This document shows positions 43,880 through 54,288 of a DNA stretch of 54,417 nt, piece after piece. The stretch lies in contig JACRCW010000073.1 of NCBI GenBank assembly GCA_016218805.1, positions 1-54,417 on the forward strand, given 5' to 3'. The notes beneath the pieces are model-generated. The model saw only the letters and a program-made list of their open reading frames with translations, did not search any database and was not told the DNA's origin. Source of the stretch: Deltaproteobacteria bacterium (lineage in GTDB: Bacteria; Myxococcota; JACRCW01). The first letter of the stretch is position 1. The number at the start of each line of letters is the position of its first letter. Made by a program: the position numbers and the translations under genes.

Positions 43880-44767
43880 TTAAAGTTGAACCGGAACGGC
43901 ATGGAGCGCGTCCGCCACCGCCGCGAGCATCAGCGGCCCCCCCTGGTCACGCTCCAGCCAGGACGTTCTCAGCGGCGCCGGCTTGGGCGCCCCGGGAACC
44001 GAACCCAGCGTCCGCGCGGCCAGATGGTCGTGCGCCCAGGCGGCCAGGAACGGGAGGGACCAGACGTCTTCCATGTTGTATTCGCACAGGCGCTGGAGCA
44101 CGGCGCGGTCCCCGGCCTGCAGCCATAGGGACCACAGCGCAATGGCGTCCCCGCCGCGCAGGTTCTCCACGTGGGGGGCGCGCTGCCAGCCCGCCATCCG
44201 CTCAATGGCCTTCAACCCGCCCAGCCAGCGCATCCTCCGGGCCACCGCCACCAGGTCCAGGTGTATCTGCGGGACCGGGATGGCAGGCCACGCCTTCACC
44301 AGCATGGGCACGTCAAACGCCAGCCCATTGAAGGACACCAGCGCTGAGGCGCCCTCCAGAATGGACCAGTCCGGGTCCCGCCCCGTGGCGCGCAGCCAGC
44401 AACTCGCGCGGTCGCGCGAGCGCAGACACACCGCGGTGATGCCCTCCGGTGTGTCCCGCCCGTCCGTTTCAATGTCCACGAACGCAGCCCCCTCCAGCAC
44501 CAACGGCAGCACCCGCCAGCGCTCCCTTGTGGGCAGCATGGCGTGAAGCGCGCAGGCGTCCCGCGCGGCCACCAACGCGTCCCACCGCTCCACGTGCGCC
44601 ACCACCGCGGCCGCCCGGGGCCCCTTCACGCCCACCTGCCCCAGCGCCTCAGGCAGCTTGGCCCGGTCCCACGCGCCCGTATTCCACAACGCCCGCTCCC
44701 GGGACGCCCCAACCCCCGGCGCACCAGACAGCGACCACGGCAGCACCCCCAAGGATCCAGTTGACAT
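43880..44767 (-). CDS. RNase H-like exonuclease-domain protein (YprB type)
   Basis: A 295-residue protein. The DEDD-type exonuclease motifs are visible: FVDIET (residue about 96), ALVSFNGLAFDVPML (about 141-155), HLDLVAVARRM with GGLKAIER, and YNMEDVWSLPFL. This arrangement matches the YprB/RNase_H_2 group of predicted 3'-5' exonucleases. The catalytic acids Asp, Glu and later Asp residues appear intact. It probably acts on nucleic acids in the cytoplasm; substrate unknown. Confidence 0.82.
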   Translation of the reverse strand: MSTGSLGVLPWSLSGAPGVGASRERALWNTGAWDRAKLPEALGQVGVKGPRAAAVVAHVERWDALVAARDACALHAMLPTRERWRVLPLVLEGAAFVDIETDGRDTPEGITAVCLRSRDRASCWLRATGRDPDWSILEGASALVSFNGLAFDVPMLVKAWPAIPVPQIHLDLVAVARRMRWLGGLKAIERMAGWQRAPHVENLRGGDAIALWSLWLQAGDRAVLQRLCEYNMEDVWSLPFLAAWAHDHLAARTLGSVPGAPKPAPLRTSWLERDQGGPLMLAAVADALHAVPVQL

Positions 44768-44780
44768 AACTCAGGTACTG

Positions 44781-45119
44781 TCAACTTGCGTCGGAGGGGC
44801 CGGCATCAACGTAGACCCCAGCAGCCTGGCCCGCGTCCGTGGGAGTGGCCGGCTCAAGCGGGTCAAAGCCCAGCAGGAACTCCAGGGTCTTCTTGATCTG
44901 TCCGCTGAGGCGCTCCCTGCCGCCATCCGCGCGGTACGGCGGGTCCGTGTGCACCCAGGACCCTCCGTCCAGCCCGGGGACGGGTCCAATGTCTGCAGTG
45001 GAGATAATCCGCGGAGCCCAGCCTGGAGCGCCCTGGCCCCGGGCCTGGGGTGCCGCGGTGAGCCAGGCCGCCGAAGCGATGGCGCCCAGCACCAGCGCGG
45101 GTCTCCAGGAACGGTTCAT
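44781..45119 (-). CDS. Small exported protein
   Basis: A 112-residue protein with a signal peptide (WRPALVLGAIASAAWLTAAPQA). The mature part has no recognised domain; GGSWVHTDPPYR and LSGQIKKTLEFLLGFDP are its clearest segments. It starts four bases after the lipoprotein stop, so the pair is probably one transcript. Confidence 0.62.
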   Translation of the reverse strand: MNRSWRPALVLGAIASAAWLTAAPQARGQGAPGWAPRIISTADIGPVPGLDGGSWVHTDPPYRADGGRERLSGQIKKTLEFLLGFDPLEPATPTDAGQAAGVYVDAGPSDAS

Positions 45120-45123
45120 GGGC

Positions 45124-45996
45124 CTACCGTGTAGCAGGCGGGGCCTGCTGCGCGGAAGGGTCCTCCAGGCCGTCCACCAGTTTGTCCGCCAGCTCCCTGC
45201 CGACGTCACGCCCCAGGCGGTCTGCCACGTCGGCTCGGAACGCGTCCAGGTCAAACCCGGGGGACCCGCGCGCTTTCAGCTTCTGTTCGCGGGTGGCCGC
45301 CGCGGACAGCGGTGGCGCGCTGCCGGAGCGGACCAGGTAGGCGCGGGCGCGGAACCGCACCGTGGTGTCCAGCGGGACGGGGACCAGGAACAACAGCGCA
45401 CCCACGCCCAGCGTGCAGCAGGCCAGCCCGTTGAGCGTGGAGGCCAGCAGGCTGGTGTCCGGCAGGCGGGCGTGCGCGTCAATCAGTTCCACCCAGGTTG
45501 CAGCGTCGTAGTCCCGGTAGTGCGCCAGAAACGCCGCGGCGCGGGCGGCGTCGGGATCCGCGGCCAGCGGGTCCGCGCTCGCGTCACGCACGGCGTCGTC
45601 TCCCAGGTGCGCCTTGAGACGGGCGGCCAGCGCGTCCAGCAGTGGCGGGAGCGCTTCATCTGTGCCCAGCTCACCCGTGGCCACCCGCTGCGTGTCCGTT
45701 TGCGGCGCCTGGGGCACCCCAAAGGGGCTGAACGGGTCCGGGTACGCGTACGGATAGCGCCGCGCGGCGTACGGATCCGCCGGCGGGAGCACCGGCTCCA
45801 GGGGCGTGCGGACGTCCTTGTGGGTGGCGCCGCCCCCGCGCCGCAACCGCAGGTCCGTCCCGCCCAGCAGCGCCACCAGCGGGCCGGACTGCGCTTCCAC
45901 GGGCTCCGGGTCCGGGAAGCGCGTCTGGATGGTGTACCCGCACGCCGCCAGGGCACCCCAGCTGACGACGAGGGCGACCACCACCCGCACGCGCAT
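45124..45996 (-). CDS. Putative lipoprotein
   Basis: A 290-residue protein with signal peptide ending GALAAC (Cys19). GGGAGGTGG-like ribosome-binding sequence lies just before the ATG at 45996, which is preferred over a start ten codons earlier. A Pro/Tyr-rich linker (PYAYPDPFSPFGVP) precedes a helical domain with an internal hydrophobic segment near residue 200 (CTLGVGALLFLVPVPL). Function unknown; it may form an envelope complex with the following small protein. Confidence 0.68.
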   Translation of the reverse strand: MRVRVVVALVVSWGALAACGYTIQTRFPDPEPVEAQSGPLVALLGGTDLRLRRGGGATHKDVRTPLEPVLPPADPYAARRYPYAYPDPFSPFGVPQAPQTDTQRVATGELGTDEALPPLLDALAARLKAHLGDDAVRDASADPLAADPDAARAAAFLAHYRDYDAATWVELIDAHARLPDTSLLASTLNGLACCTLGVGALLFLVPVPLDTTVRFRARAYLVRSGSAPPLSAAATREQKLKARGSPGFDLDAFRADVADRLGRDVGRELADKLVDGLEDPSAQQAPPATR

Positions 45997-46096
45997 GGAT
46001 CCACCTCCCGAAAGCCGCACGCCCACGCGCCCAGAGAATAGGGAGCGCGTGGGCGTGGCGGGACTTCATGGGGACGCCCCGCGGGGGCGCGTCCTT

Positions 46097-47371
<1,275 letters not shown>

Positions 47372-47528
47372 GGGGCGTTGTCCTCGGGGAAAGGGGGCCC
47401 GTCCATACCCGCACGCCCCACCCACAAACAACCCCCGGAGCCGGTCTCCTCGTCACGGGTTGCCAGCCGGCGGACGCGCCCCTAGGTTGCCGCGGCCTTT
47501 CAGCCCGGGCGCGTCCACAGGAAGGTCC

Positions 47529-48683
47529 ATGAGCCAGAAGCGGGACTATTACGAGATTCTCGGCGTTGCGAAGGATGCCGACGAGAAGACGCTCAAAAGC
47601 GCCTACCGCAAGCTGGCGTTGAAGCTCCACCCGGACAAGAACCCCGGCAACAAGGAGGCCGAAGAGCAGTTCAAGGAGGCCTCCGAGGCCTACGCGGTCC
47701 TGTCCGACCCCGACAAGCGCGCTGCGTTTGACCGCTACGGTCACGCAGGCCTGGGCGGCGGCGGCGGCGGGGACCCGTTTGCGGGGTTTGGCTTTGGCGC
47801 GGGCGGGCCGTCCATCCAGGACATCTTTGGGGACCTGTTTGGTGAGTTCTTTGGCGGCGCGGGCGGACGCCGGCGTGGCGGCGGCGAGCGCGGCAGCGAC
47901 CTGCGGTACAACTTGGAGATCACGTTTGAGCAGGCGGCGTTTGGGATGGAGGAGGAACTCACCATCCCGCGCATGGGCGCGTGTGAGACGTGCAGCGGGT
48001 CCGGCGCCAAGCCGGGCACCCGGCCGCGTCCCTGCCAGGCCTGCGGGGGCATGGGCGAGATCCGCGTGACGCAGGGGTTCTTTGCCATCAGCCGCACCTG
48101 CCCCACCTGCCACGGCGCCGGCGTCATCGTGGAGAACCCGTGCACCAACTGTACGGGCACCGGGCGCGTGGAGCAGAAACGCAAGCTGAAGGTGAAGGTG
48201 CCCGGCGGGGTGTCAGACGGGACCAAGCTGCGCATGGTGGGTGAAGGCGAATCCGGCGCCCGCGGCGGCCCCCCGGGGGACCTGTACGTGGTGCTGCGGG
48301 TGAAGGATCACCCGTTCTTCACGCGCGAGGACTACGACGTCATCTGCGAGGTTCCCATCAGCTTCCCCCAGGCGGCGCTGGGCGCGAACCTGGAGGTCCC
48401 CACGCTGGATGGCAAGGTGAACCTCAAGATCCCCGAGGGAACGCAGACCGGCCGCGTGTTCCGGCTGCGCGGCAAGGGCATCCCGCAGCTCAAGCGCCGC
48501 CAGGATGAACCCACCGTGCGCGGGGACCAGCTGGTGCGGGTGGTGGTGGAAACGCCCACGGATCTCACCGAGGAACAACGGCAGCTGCTGCAGCGGTTTG
48601 CCGAGGTCAGCGGGCAGGCCGTCAATCACCCGCGCACCAAGGGGTTCTTTGACAAGGTCAAGGAACTGTTCGGGCAGGCCTGA
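47529..48683 (+). CDS. dnaJ: Chaperone protein DnaJ
   Basis: A 384-residue co-chaperone that stimulates DnaK ATPase and binds unfolded proteins. The J domain carries HPD at 34-36. A Gly/Phe-rich linker follows. Four CxxCxGxG zinc-finger repeats are present ([32 protein letters not shown]), so it is a full type I DnaJ. The C-terminal substrate-binding domains are complete. No dnaK or grpE lies next to it. Confidence 0.96.
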   Translation: MSQKRDYYEILGVAKDADEKTLKSAYRKLALKLHPDKNPGNKEAEEQFKEASEAYAVLSDPDKRAAFDRYGHAGLGGGGGGDPFAGFGFGAGGPSIQDIFGDLFGEFFGGAGGRRRGGGERGSDLRYNLEITFEQAAFGMEEELTIPRMGACETCSGSGAKPGTRPRPCQACGGMGEIRVTQGFFAISRTCPTCHGAGVIVENPCTNCTGTGRVEQKRKLKVKVPGGVSDGTKLRMVGEGESGARGGPPGDLYVVLRVKDHPFFTREDYDVICEVPISFPQAALGANLEVPTLDGKVNLKIPEGTQTGRVFRLRGKGIPQLKRRQDEPTVRGDQLVRVVVETPTDLTEEQRQLLQRFAEVSGQAVNHPRTKGFFDKVKELFGQA

Positions 48684-48684
48684 G

Positions 48685-49029
48685 TCACTTCTTGGGCGGC
48701 GCGTCCCCCGTCGACATCATCGCGTCCAGGAACAGTTCGTCGTCAGACTTCTTGCGCGTGGTCACCACCGGCGCGGAGGGCCCGCGCTTGCCCGGCACGT
48801 CGTCAAACTTGCGCGCCGCGTCTGACCGCGCCATCCCGCCCACCGCCCGCGCGAACCGTTCCTCGTCGCTGAGCGCGTCCTCCCTGGCGGAGCGCCGCGC
48901 GGCCTCGTCCTGCTGGAGCCGCGTCCGCGCCTTGCGCTCAGCCTCCTCGGCGGCGGCCTGATCCTTGGCCAACTGCTGGGAGACCGTCTTGAGTTGGTCT
49001 GCCATTGTTCCCTGCTGCTTCTTGCCCAT
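48685..49029 (-). CDS. Small charged coiled-coil protein
   Basis: A 114-residue protein, very rich in Lys, Arg, Glu, Asp and Ala. Residues about 10-55 (DQLKTVSQQLAKDQAAAEEA) should form a coiled coil. The C-terminus contains KSDDELFLDAMMS. I do not recognise the family. No signal peptide. It converges with dnaJ. Confidence 0.65.
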   Translation of the reverse strand: MGKKQQGTMADQLKTVSQQLAKDQAAAEEAERKARTRLQQDEAARRSAREDALSDEERFARAVGGMARSDAARKFDDVPGKRGPSAPVVTTRKKSDDELFLDAMMSTGDAPPKK

Positions 49030-49197
49030 GGTGCGTAGAGCCTATCGCACTGCCACACCCGCTCCACACTCCCCTGCCCCGCTCCGCTTTCTTCCTGCCG
49101 TGGAAAACCCTATGTTCCCGCGGCCACCCGGCGAGCGCGGGTGCTGGCTCGGCGGATGCTGCTACGGGTCAGCGTCGTCGGCAGGGAGGTGCGGCAC

Positions 49198-49665
49198 ATG
49201 GCCATGTCCGAACCGATCCAAGGCATTTCCGTCCGCGCCCCCGCGGATCCGCCCGCGGCCCCCGCCCCGGGCGCCTGGGCCATGGCGCGGATCCTCACCA
49301 TGGCGCTGCTGTACGTGGCCGCCGCCGTCCCTGCGTTCCTGGCAGGCGTGGACGTGGCCGGCTGGTGCCTGGTCCTTTTGGGCCTGGGCCTGGTGGCGCG
49401 GTTCCCCATGGCGGGCTTCTGCGCCGTGATGGGCGGCGGCGCGTACCTGCTGCTGACGGCGGTGGCCATCCTGTCCCCGTCCACGTTTGGGCCCTCCGGG
49501 CTGTTTGAACATGAAGGCTGGATGCTGGCCTGCTCCTGGCTCACGCTGGCCGCCTCCGCCGCCAGCCTGCTGCTCATGAACGTTCCCACCTTCACCCAGG
49601 CGTTCCGCCGCGAAGGCCGCCCCGTGGCCCAGTGGGACTCCGTGGGCATCCCGCAGCGAAGTTGA
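49198..49665 (+). CDS. Small integral membrane protein with four helices
   Basis: A 155-residue protein with four hydrophobic segments, at about 34-54, 58-80, 84-105 and 110-128. GGGAGGTG precedes the ATG at 49198. The frame is open for another 19 codons upstream, but without a ribosome-binding site. No motif is recognised and the function is unknown. Confidence 0.72.
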   Translation: MAMSEPIQGISVRAPADPPAAPAPGAWAMARILTMALLYVAAAVPAFLAGVDVAGWCLVLLGLGLVARFPMAGFCAVMGGGAYLLLTAVAILSPSTFGPSGLFEHEGWMLACSWLTLAASAASLLLMNVPTFTQAFRREGRPVAQWDSVGIPQRS

Positions 49666-49697
49666 CCCGGCCGCCCGCGCGCGCCACCTTCCCTTCC

Positions 49698-50027
49698 ATG
49701 TCCCGCGCGGCTGTCCTGGTGACCGTGCTGCTGTTCGCCGCCGCGTGTGGCCGCACCACGTCGGAACGTTGCGCCAACTCCGGGCTGTGCGTGGACTGCA
49801 CCTCAACCTGCGAACGGTTGCTGCAGTGCCGCGTGGGGTTCGGCCAGGACCACACGCTGCCCGGCCCGCGCGATGACCAGTCCCGCTGCGTCCGCGGGTG
49901 CCTCACGTCCGACATCATCACGCCGCAACGTCAACAGTGCATCCTGGATACCGACCCCGGTGACGTTGAGAAGTGCCACCGCGACGTGCTGGGGTGCCTG
50001 GGCGTGGAAGACGCGGGAACGCGGTGA
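49698..50027 (+). CDS. Small Cys-rich lipoprotein
   Basis: A 109-residue lipoprotein with signal peptide ending LFAAAC (Cys17). The short mature domain contains about ten further Cys, for example CANSGLCVDCTSTCERLLQC, a density expected for a disulfide-stabilised extracellular mini-domain. No known toxin or ligand family is recognised. Sequence upstream in frame is not credible coding. Confidence 0.72.
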   Translation: MSRAAVLVTVLLFAAACGRTTSERCANSGLCVDCTSTCERLLQCRVGFGQDHTLPGPRDDQSRCVRGCLTSDIITPQRQQCILDTDPGDVEKCHRDVLGCLGVEDAGTR

Positions 50028-50052
50028 AATACGCTCCGGTGGCGGCGCTCCC

Positions 50053-50110
50053 CCCCCCACCCTGGCGATGCAGGGCATCGCCAGACCTCCCCCCGCAAGC
50101 GGGGGGAGGC
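50053..50110 (+). repeat. Two-hairpin repeat, copy D
   Basis: CCCCCCACCC, then TGGCGATGC-AGG-GCATCGCCA (9-bp stem, 50063-50083), then CCTCCCCCCGC-AA-GCGGGGGGAGG (11-bp stem, 50086-50109). It lies between the Cys-rich lipoprotein gene and tRNA-Arg, where the 3' end of the first transcript would be expected. Confidence 0.88.
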
Positions 50111-50155
50111 GTATTGCCCGGTGGACGTGCTTGTGCGAGAAAAAAACTCTTCCGT

Positions 50156-50229
50156 GCTCCCGTAGCTCAGCCGGATAGAGCGGCGGTTTCCTAAACCGCA
50201 GGTCGGGTGTTCGAGTCACCCCGGGGGCG
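50156..50229 (+). tRNA. tRNA-Arg (CCT)
   Basis: A 74-base cloverleaf. Acceptor GCTCCCG pairs with CGGGGGC; D-stem GCTC/GAGC; anticodon stem GCGGT/ACCGC with loop TTCCTAA, giving anticodon CCT; T-stem GGGTG/CACCC with TTCGAGT loop. CCA is not encoded. It reads AGG codons. Confidence 0.95.
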
Positions 50230-50231
50230 TT

Positions 50232-51098
50232 TCACTTCTTCGCGTCGTCATACCGGTACACGCCGCGGTGGCTCTTGCGGCCCAGCAGCCCCGCGTCCAC
50301 GTACTGCCGCAGCAGCGTGTTCGGCCGGTACTTGCTGTCGCCAAACTGCGTGTGCAGCACCTCCATGATCGCCAGGCACGTGTCCAGGCCAATGAGGTCC
50401 GCCAGTGCCAGCGGTCCCATGGGGTGGTTCATTCCCAGCTTCATCGTCGTGTCAATGTCCTCCGCCGTGCTCAGGCCCTGCTCCAGCGCGCAAAAGGCCT
50501 CGTTGATCATCGGCATGAGCAGGCGGTTGGCAATGAACCCCGGCAGGTCCTTGCTCGTGGTCACCGTCTTGCCCATCTTTTCCGCCAGCGCCTTGGTGGC
50601 GGCGTACGTCTCGTCTGACGTCACCAGTCCGCGGATGATCTCCACCAGCTGCATCATGGGCACCGGGTTCATGAAGTGCATGCCAATGAACCGCTCCGGC
50701 CGGGACGTGCCCGCCGCCAGCCGCGTCACCGAAATGGACGACGTGTTGGTGGCCAGGATGACCCCGGGCCGCGCGATCTTGTCCAGCTGGTCAAAGATGG
50801 TCTTCTTGAGCTTCTCGTTCTCCGTGGCCGCTTCCACCACCAGGTCCGCGCCGGACAGCTTCTGCAGGTCCGCGGTGAACGTGATGCGCTTGAGCGCTTC
50901 GTCCGCCTGGGCCTGCGTGAGCTTCTCCTTCTTCACCAGCCGCCCCAGCGAGCCCTTCACCGTGTCCCGCGCCTTGTCCAGCGCGCCCTGGTTGACGTCC
51001 GTGCAGATGACGTCAATCCCGGACTGCGCCGCCACCTGCGAAATACCATTGCCCATCTGCCCCGCGCCGACGACGCCGAGCACCTTGATCTCTGCCAT
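50232..51098 (-). CDS. 3-hydroxybutyryl-CoA dehydrogenase
   Basis: A 288-residue NAD-dependent dehydrogenase that interconverts 3-hydroxybutyryl-CoA and acetoacetyl-CoA. The Rossmann motif GAGQMG is at 11-16. NTSSISVTRLA and the catalytic His-containing GMHFMNPVPMMQLVEI follow, then the C-terminal GFIANRLLMPMINEA helix. The length fits the short Hbd/PaaH family. It ends the thiolase operon and comes within three bases of tRNA-Arg on the other strand. Confidence 0.95.
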   Translation of the reverse strand: MAEIKVLGVVGAGQMGNGISQVAAQSGIDVICTDVNQGALDKARDTVKGSLGRLVKKEKLTQAQADEALKRITFTADLQKLSGADLVVEAATENEKLKKTIFDQLDKIARPGVILATNTSSISVTRLAAGTSRPERFIGMHFMNPVPMMQLVEIIRGLVTSDETYAATKALAEKMGKTVTTSKDLPGFIANRLLMPMINEAFCALEQGLSTAEDIDTTMKLGMNHPMGPLALADLIGLDTCLAIMEVLHTQFGDSKYRPNTLLRQYVDAGLLGRKSHRGVYRYDDAKK

Positions 51099-51128
51099 GG
51101 GTACCTCCGTGTGAGTTGCGGTTTCTCG

Positions 51129-51737
51129 TCAATTCGCCTTGGCGCCAATGGGCCAGGTGCACCGCGGTCCCACCGCGAACGCCGCCGTGTTGTCCCCGTC
51201 CACCGCGCCCAGCGTGCCGGACAGGACGCCGGTGCCCGGGTCGTCTTCGGCCTCCACGGTGGCCTCCAGCGTGGTCCCGTCAAACGCCGTCACCTCCAGG
51301 AACCCGCTGCGGAACTCGCCGTACGCGTGCATCTCGCGCCGCTCCACCAGGCCGCTGTCGTCGTCGTCATCACCCTGGAACGCCTGGATCCACAGCACGC
51401 CCGCGTCTCCGCGCCCCAGCGTGATCCGCTCCCCCACGTGGTCCTGCAGGATGGACCGCGCGCTCTTGGGGTTGCAGTTGGTGCTGCCTGAGTTGGCCGC
51501 ACCGGAGGGGACCATCACCAGCTGGATGGGCATCCCCGCCACGCACTGCCCCAGGCGCACGCTCACGTCGCACGGGAACAGCTTGAGGCTGGCCGTGCCG
51601 TCCGCCAGCTGCGAATCCACCGCCGCTCCCGCGTCCGTCCCGGGCAGCTTCACGCGCACGTCATACTTGGGGTTGTCCCCGCACGCGGCGGCGCCGCACA
51701 CTGCCAGCGCCACCGCCCAGCTGATTCCACGTTGCAT
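51129..51737 (-). CDS. Putative lipoprotein
   Basis: A 202-residue lipoprotein with signal peptide ending CGAAAC (Cys19). The mature domain includes four further Cys (FPCDVSVRLGQC, CNPKS, RCTWP) and beta-strand segments such as SGFLEVTAFDGTTLEATVEA. No family is recognised. It shares one base with the thiolase stop, a tight coupling that is odd for a surface protein within a metabolic operon. Confidence 0.68.
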   Translation of the reverse strand: MQRGISWAVALAVCGAAACGDNPKYDVRVKLPGTDAGAAVDSQLADGTASLKLFPCDVSVRLGQCVAGMPIQLVMVPSGAANSGSTNCNPKSARSILQDHVGERITLGRGDAGVLWIQAFQGDDDDDSGLVERREMHAYGEFRSGFLEVTAFDGTTLEATVEAEDDPGTGVLSGTLGAVDGDNTAAFAVGPRCTWPIGAKAN

Positions 51738-52912
51738 CAGGTGCGCTCCACAATGACGGCCACCGCTTCGCCGCCGCCAATGCACAGGCTGGCCAGCCCG
51801 CGCTTGAGGTTGCGCGCCTGCAACGCGTGCAACAGCGTGGTCATGATGCGCGCGCCGGACGCGCCAATGGGATGCCCCAGCGCCACCGCGCCACCATTCA
51901 TGTTCACCTTGGCGTGGTCCAGCCCCATCTCGCGCATGGCAATCATGGTGACGACGGAAAACGCCTCGTTGATCTCCCACAGGTCAATGTCCTTCACGGA
52001 CAGGCCGGCCTTCTTGAGCGCGCTCTGCATCGCCGGGATGGGCGCGGTGGTGAACCACTCGGGCGCGCCGGCCGCGGTGGCGTAGGAGAGGATCTTCGCC
52101 AGCGGCTTGCGGCCGTTCTTGTCGGCCCATTCGCGGCTGGTGACCACCAGCGCGGACGCGCCGTCATTGAGCTTGGACGCGTTGGCCGCCGTCACACTAC
52201 CGTCCTTGCCAAACGCCGGCCGCAGCGTCTTCAGCTTCTCAAAGTCCACCTTGGAGGGCTCTTCATCCGTGTCAATCACCGTGTCCCCCTTCTTGCCCGG
52301 GATGGTGACCGCCGCGATCTCCGTCTTGAACGCCCCGTCCTTCCACGCCTTCTGCGCGCGCTTGTAGCTCTCCGTGGCAAAGGCATCCTGCGCATCCCGT
52401 GACAGGTCCTTCTCCTTGGCACACAGGTCACCGCAGTTGCCCATATGCGTGTCCTTGTACGGGTCCCACAGCCCGTCCAGGATCATGCTGTCCACCGCGG
52501 TGGCGTTCCCCATGCGCATCCCGCTGCGCGCCGTGGGCAGCAGGTAGGGCGCGTTGCTCATGGACTCCTGCCCGCCCGCCACAAACACGTGCCCGTCACC
52601 CGCGCGGATGGCCTGCGCCGCCAGCATCACGCTCTTGAGGCCGCTCCCGCACACCTTGTTCAGCGTGGTGCACGGCACCGTGTTGGGCAGCCCCGCGCCC
52701 AGCGCCGCCTGCCGCGCCGGCGCCTGACCCACGCCCGCCGTCAGCACTTGGCCCATGTACACTTCTTCCACGTCACCGGGCTTCACGCCGGCGCGCTCCA
52801 GCGCAGCCTTGATGGCCACCGTGCCCAACTGCGGCGCCTTGAGCGTGGCAAGTGTTCCCTGGAACGAACCAATGGGCGTGCGCGCAGAAGAGAGGATGAC
52901 GGCGTCTTGCAT
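51737..52912 (-). CDS. Acetyl-CoA acetyltransferase (thiolase)
   Basis: A 391-residue thiolase that condenses two acetyl-CoA to acetoacetyl-CoA or reverses this. The acylated Cys88 is in NKVCGSGLKSV. GGAVALGHPIGASG carries the active-site His, and SLCIGGG the second Cys. GAGGTGG precedes the ATG at 52912. It starts an operon with the lipoprotein and the 3-hydroxybutyryl-CoA dehydrogenase, a set typical of acetoacetyl-CoA metabolism. Confidence 0.95.
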   Translation of the reverse strand: MQDAVILSSARTPIGSFQGTLATLKAPQLGTVAIKAALERAGVKPGDVEEVYMGQVLTAGVGQAPARQAALGAGLPNTVPCTTLNKVCGSGLKSVMLAAQAIRAGDGHVFVAGGQESMSNAPYLLPTARSGMRMGNATAVDSMILDGLWDPYKDTHMGNCGDLCAKEKDLSRDAQDAFATESYKRAQKAWKDGAFKTEIAAVTIPGKKGDTVIDTDEEPSKVDFEKLKTLRPAFGKDGSVTAANASKLNDGASALVVTSREWADKNGRKPLAKILSYATAAGAPEWFTTAPIPAMQSALKKAGLSVKDIDLWEINEAFSVVTMIAMREMGLDHAKVNMNGGAVALGHPIGASGARIMTTLLHALQARNLKRGLASLCIGGGEAVAVIVERT

Positions 52913-53103
52913 GGGTTTCCACCTCGGTGAGAAGGCGGTCCACCCTACGGCGAAGGTGCCGCTTGGCGGCCGCTCGTGACGGCGCGGGCTGGTACCGCCG
53001 CGGTTCGTCGCCGTCAACGCGCTGCGGCGGGGTTGACAACACGCCCCGGCCGGTCCAAAACGCTCCGGCCGTTGCAGACTGGGCCAGTATGTAACGGTGA
53101 CCT

Positions 53104-53177
53104 GGGCCGATAGCTCAGCTGGTTAGAGCAACGGACTTTTAATCCGTTGGTCCCGGGTTCGAGTCCCGGTCGGCTCA
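53104..53177 (+). tRNA. tRNA-Lys (TTT)
   Basis: A 74-base cloverleaf. Acceptor GGGCCGA pairs with TCGGCTC (one G-U); anticodon stem ACGGA/TCCGT with loop CTTTTAA, anticodon TTT; T-stem CCGGG/CCCGG. Discriminator A; CCA not encoded. A TTGACA box lies about 65 bases upstream, without a clear partner. Confidence 0.95.
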
Positions 53178-53195
53178 TCAGGCTGCCCGGTTGGT

Positions 53196-53268
53196 GTCCC
53201 CATCATCTAGAGGCCCAGGATGCGGCCCTTTCAAGGCTGAAACGCGGGTTCGAATCCCGCTGGGGACA
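53196..53268 (+). tRNA. tRNA-Glu (TTC)
   Basis: A 73-base cloverleaf starting GTCCCCA and ending TGGGGAC plus discriminator A. Anticodon stem CGGCC/GGCTG with loop CTTTCAA, anticodon TTC; T-stem GCGGG/CCCGC. It is followed by a run of eight T, likely ending the Lys-Glu tRNA transcript. It lies 18 bases after tRNA-Lys. Confidence 0.95.
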
Positions 53269-53367
53269 CTTTTTTTTCATCTGTGAGATCAACCACTATC
53301 GTGACCGAGTAAGCAGACTGTTGGCAGTTCTCGTCGAGAGGCAAGCACACGCGACGCCAGAGAGCCG

Positions 53368-54288
53368 TCAGCCGGCGACAATTTCCCTTACGCGGTCCGC
53401 AAGCCACTCATGGCTCACGCGGACCGGCGGTCCCTCCCTCCCGCCTTCCACTCGCGCCGCGTACACTTCAAAAGCGGCCGTGCTGATCTCGCAGCGAATT
53501 TGCATGTTCCATAGAGACGCCGCGCGAGCAATCACGTGCAACGTGCCGCGGTCGAGCAGCACATGGTCAGCGTCGATCCTCACCCCCTCCTCTGCCGGCA
53601 GCGGACGCCGAAATGGCGACGTCCCGCCTATGTTCACGACCACAGCCGACCCTTCGTAGCGGAGGTCGAAGTGGGCCCTCATGAATTGAGACATGTCCCG
53701 TTTGACGCTGTCGCGCTCCTGTGCTGCGACTTCCTCCAAGTTTTCATGTCCAGTGAGACGGAAATCGTCACCACCCGCCGCGATAACGGCGCCCAGGCCG
53801 TCGACGAGGAATTTGACCGCCGCTTGTCTTGCGGATTGGTAGAGGAGGAATTGAGTGCGCGCTTGCTCTTTGTTCTTCTGTGCTGACTGCACGATTGCGA
53901 CGACATCGCCGAAGGTTTGGATCAACGGAAGACCAGCCAACGACCTCGCGATCCTGCACGACTCAGCGACGTCCGCACGATTCGCAATTGAAGCACCCAA
54001 CTGAGACAACGCGTGCCGCTCGGAATCCGTGAAAATTGCCTGAAGGAGGTCGTTCAGCACGTCCTTGTCGTCGTCAATAGTGCCTGCCTGTGCTGGCCGT
54101 GGGCGGCCGGAGGACGAGCCGGAATAGAAGCTCCCAGGATCGATGAGGACGGCAGGCCCCGCCGAGCGAACGATGATGTTGTCGGGATGCAAATCTCCAT
54201 GTGCGAGGTTCGCGGCGTGCAACACCGCGAGTGCGGAGAGCGCATCGCCGAAGGCGACGAGGCGGGCGTGGAGGGGTGTTGACGGTGG
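53368..54288 (-). pseudogene. Kinase-like protein, C-lobe, disrupted 5' end
   Basis: The frame encodes HGDLHPDNIIV (catalytic loop with Asp and Asn of the protein-kinase/APH fold) and VLIDPG in place of DFG. A helical C-terminal region of roughly 250 residues follows, with no family I recognise. The first usable start, GTG at 54225, falls inside the helix that leads into the catalytic loop, so the N-lobe is missing. In the same frame a TGA lies at 54289-54291, while the frame is again open to the window edge. An alternative frame carries TIPTRFLTTVNT, which could also join. A frameshift or premature stop is therefore likely. Codon use has more A and T at third positions than elsewhere in the window. 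Confidence 0.6.
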
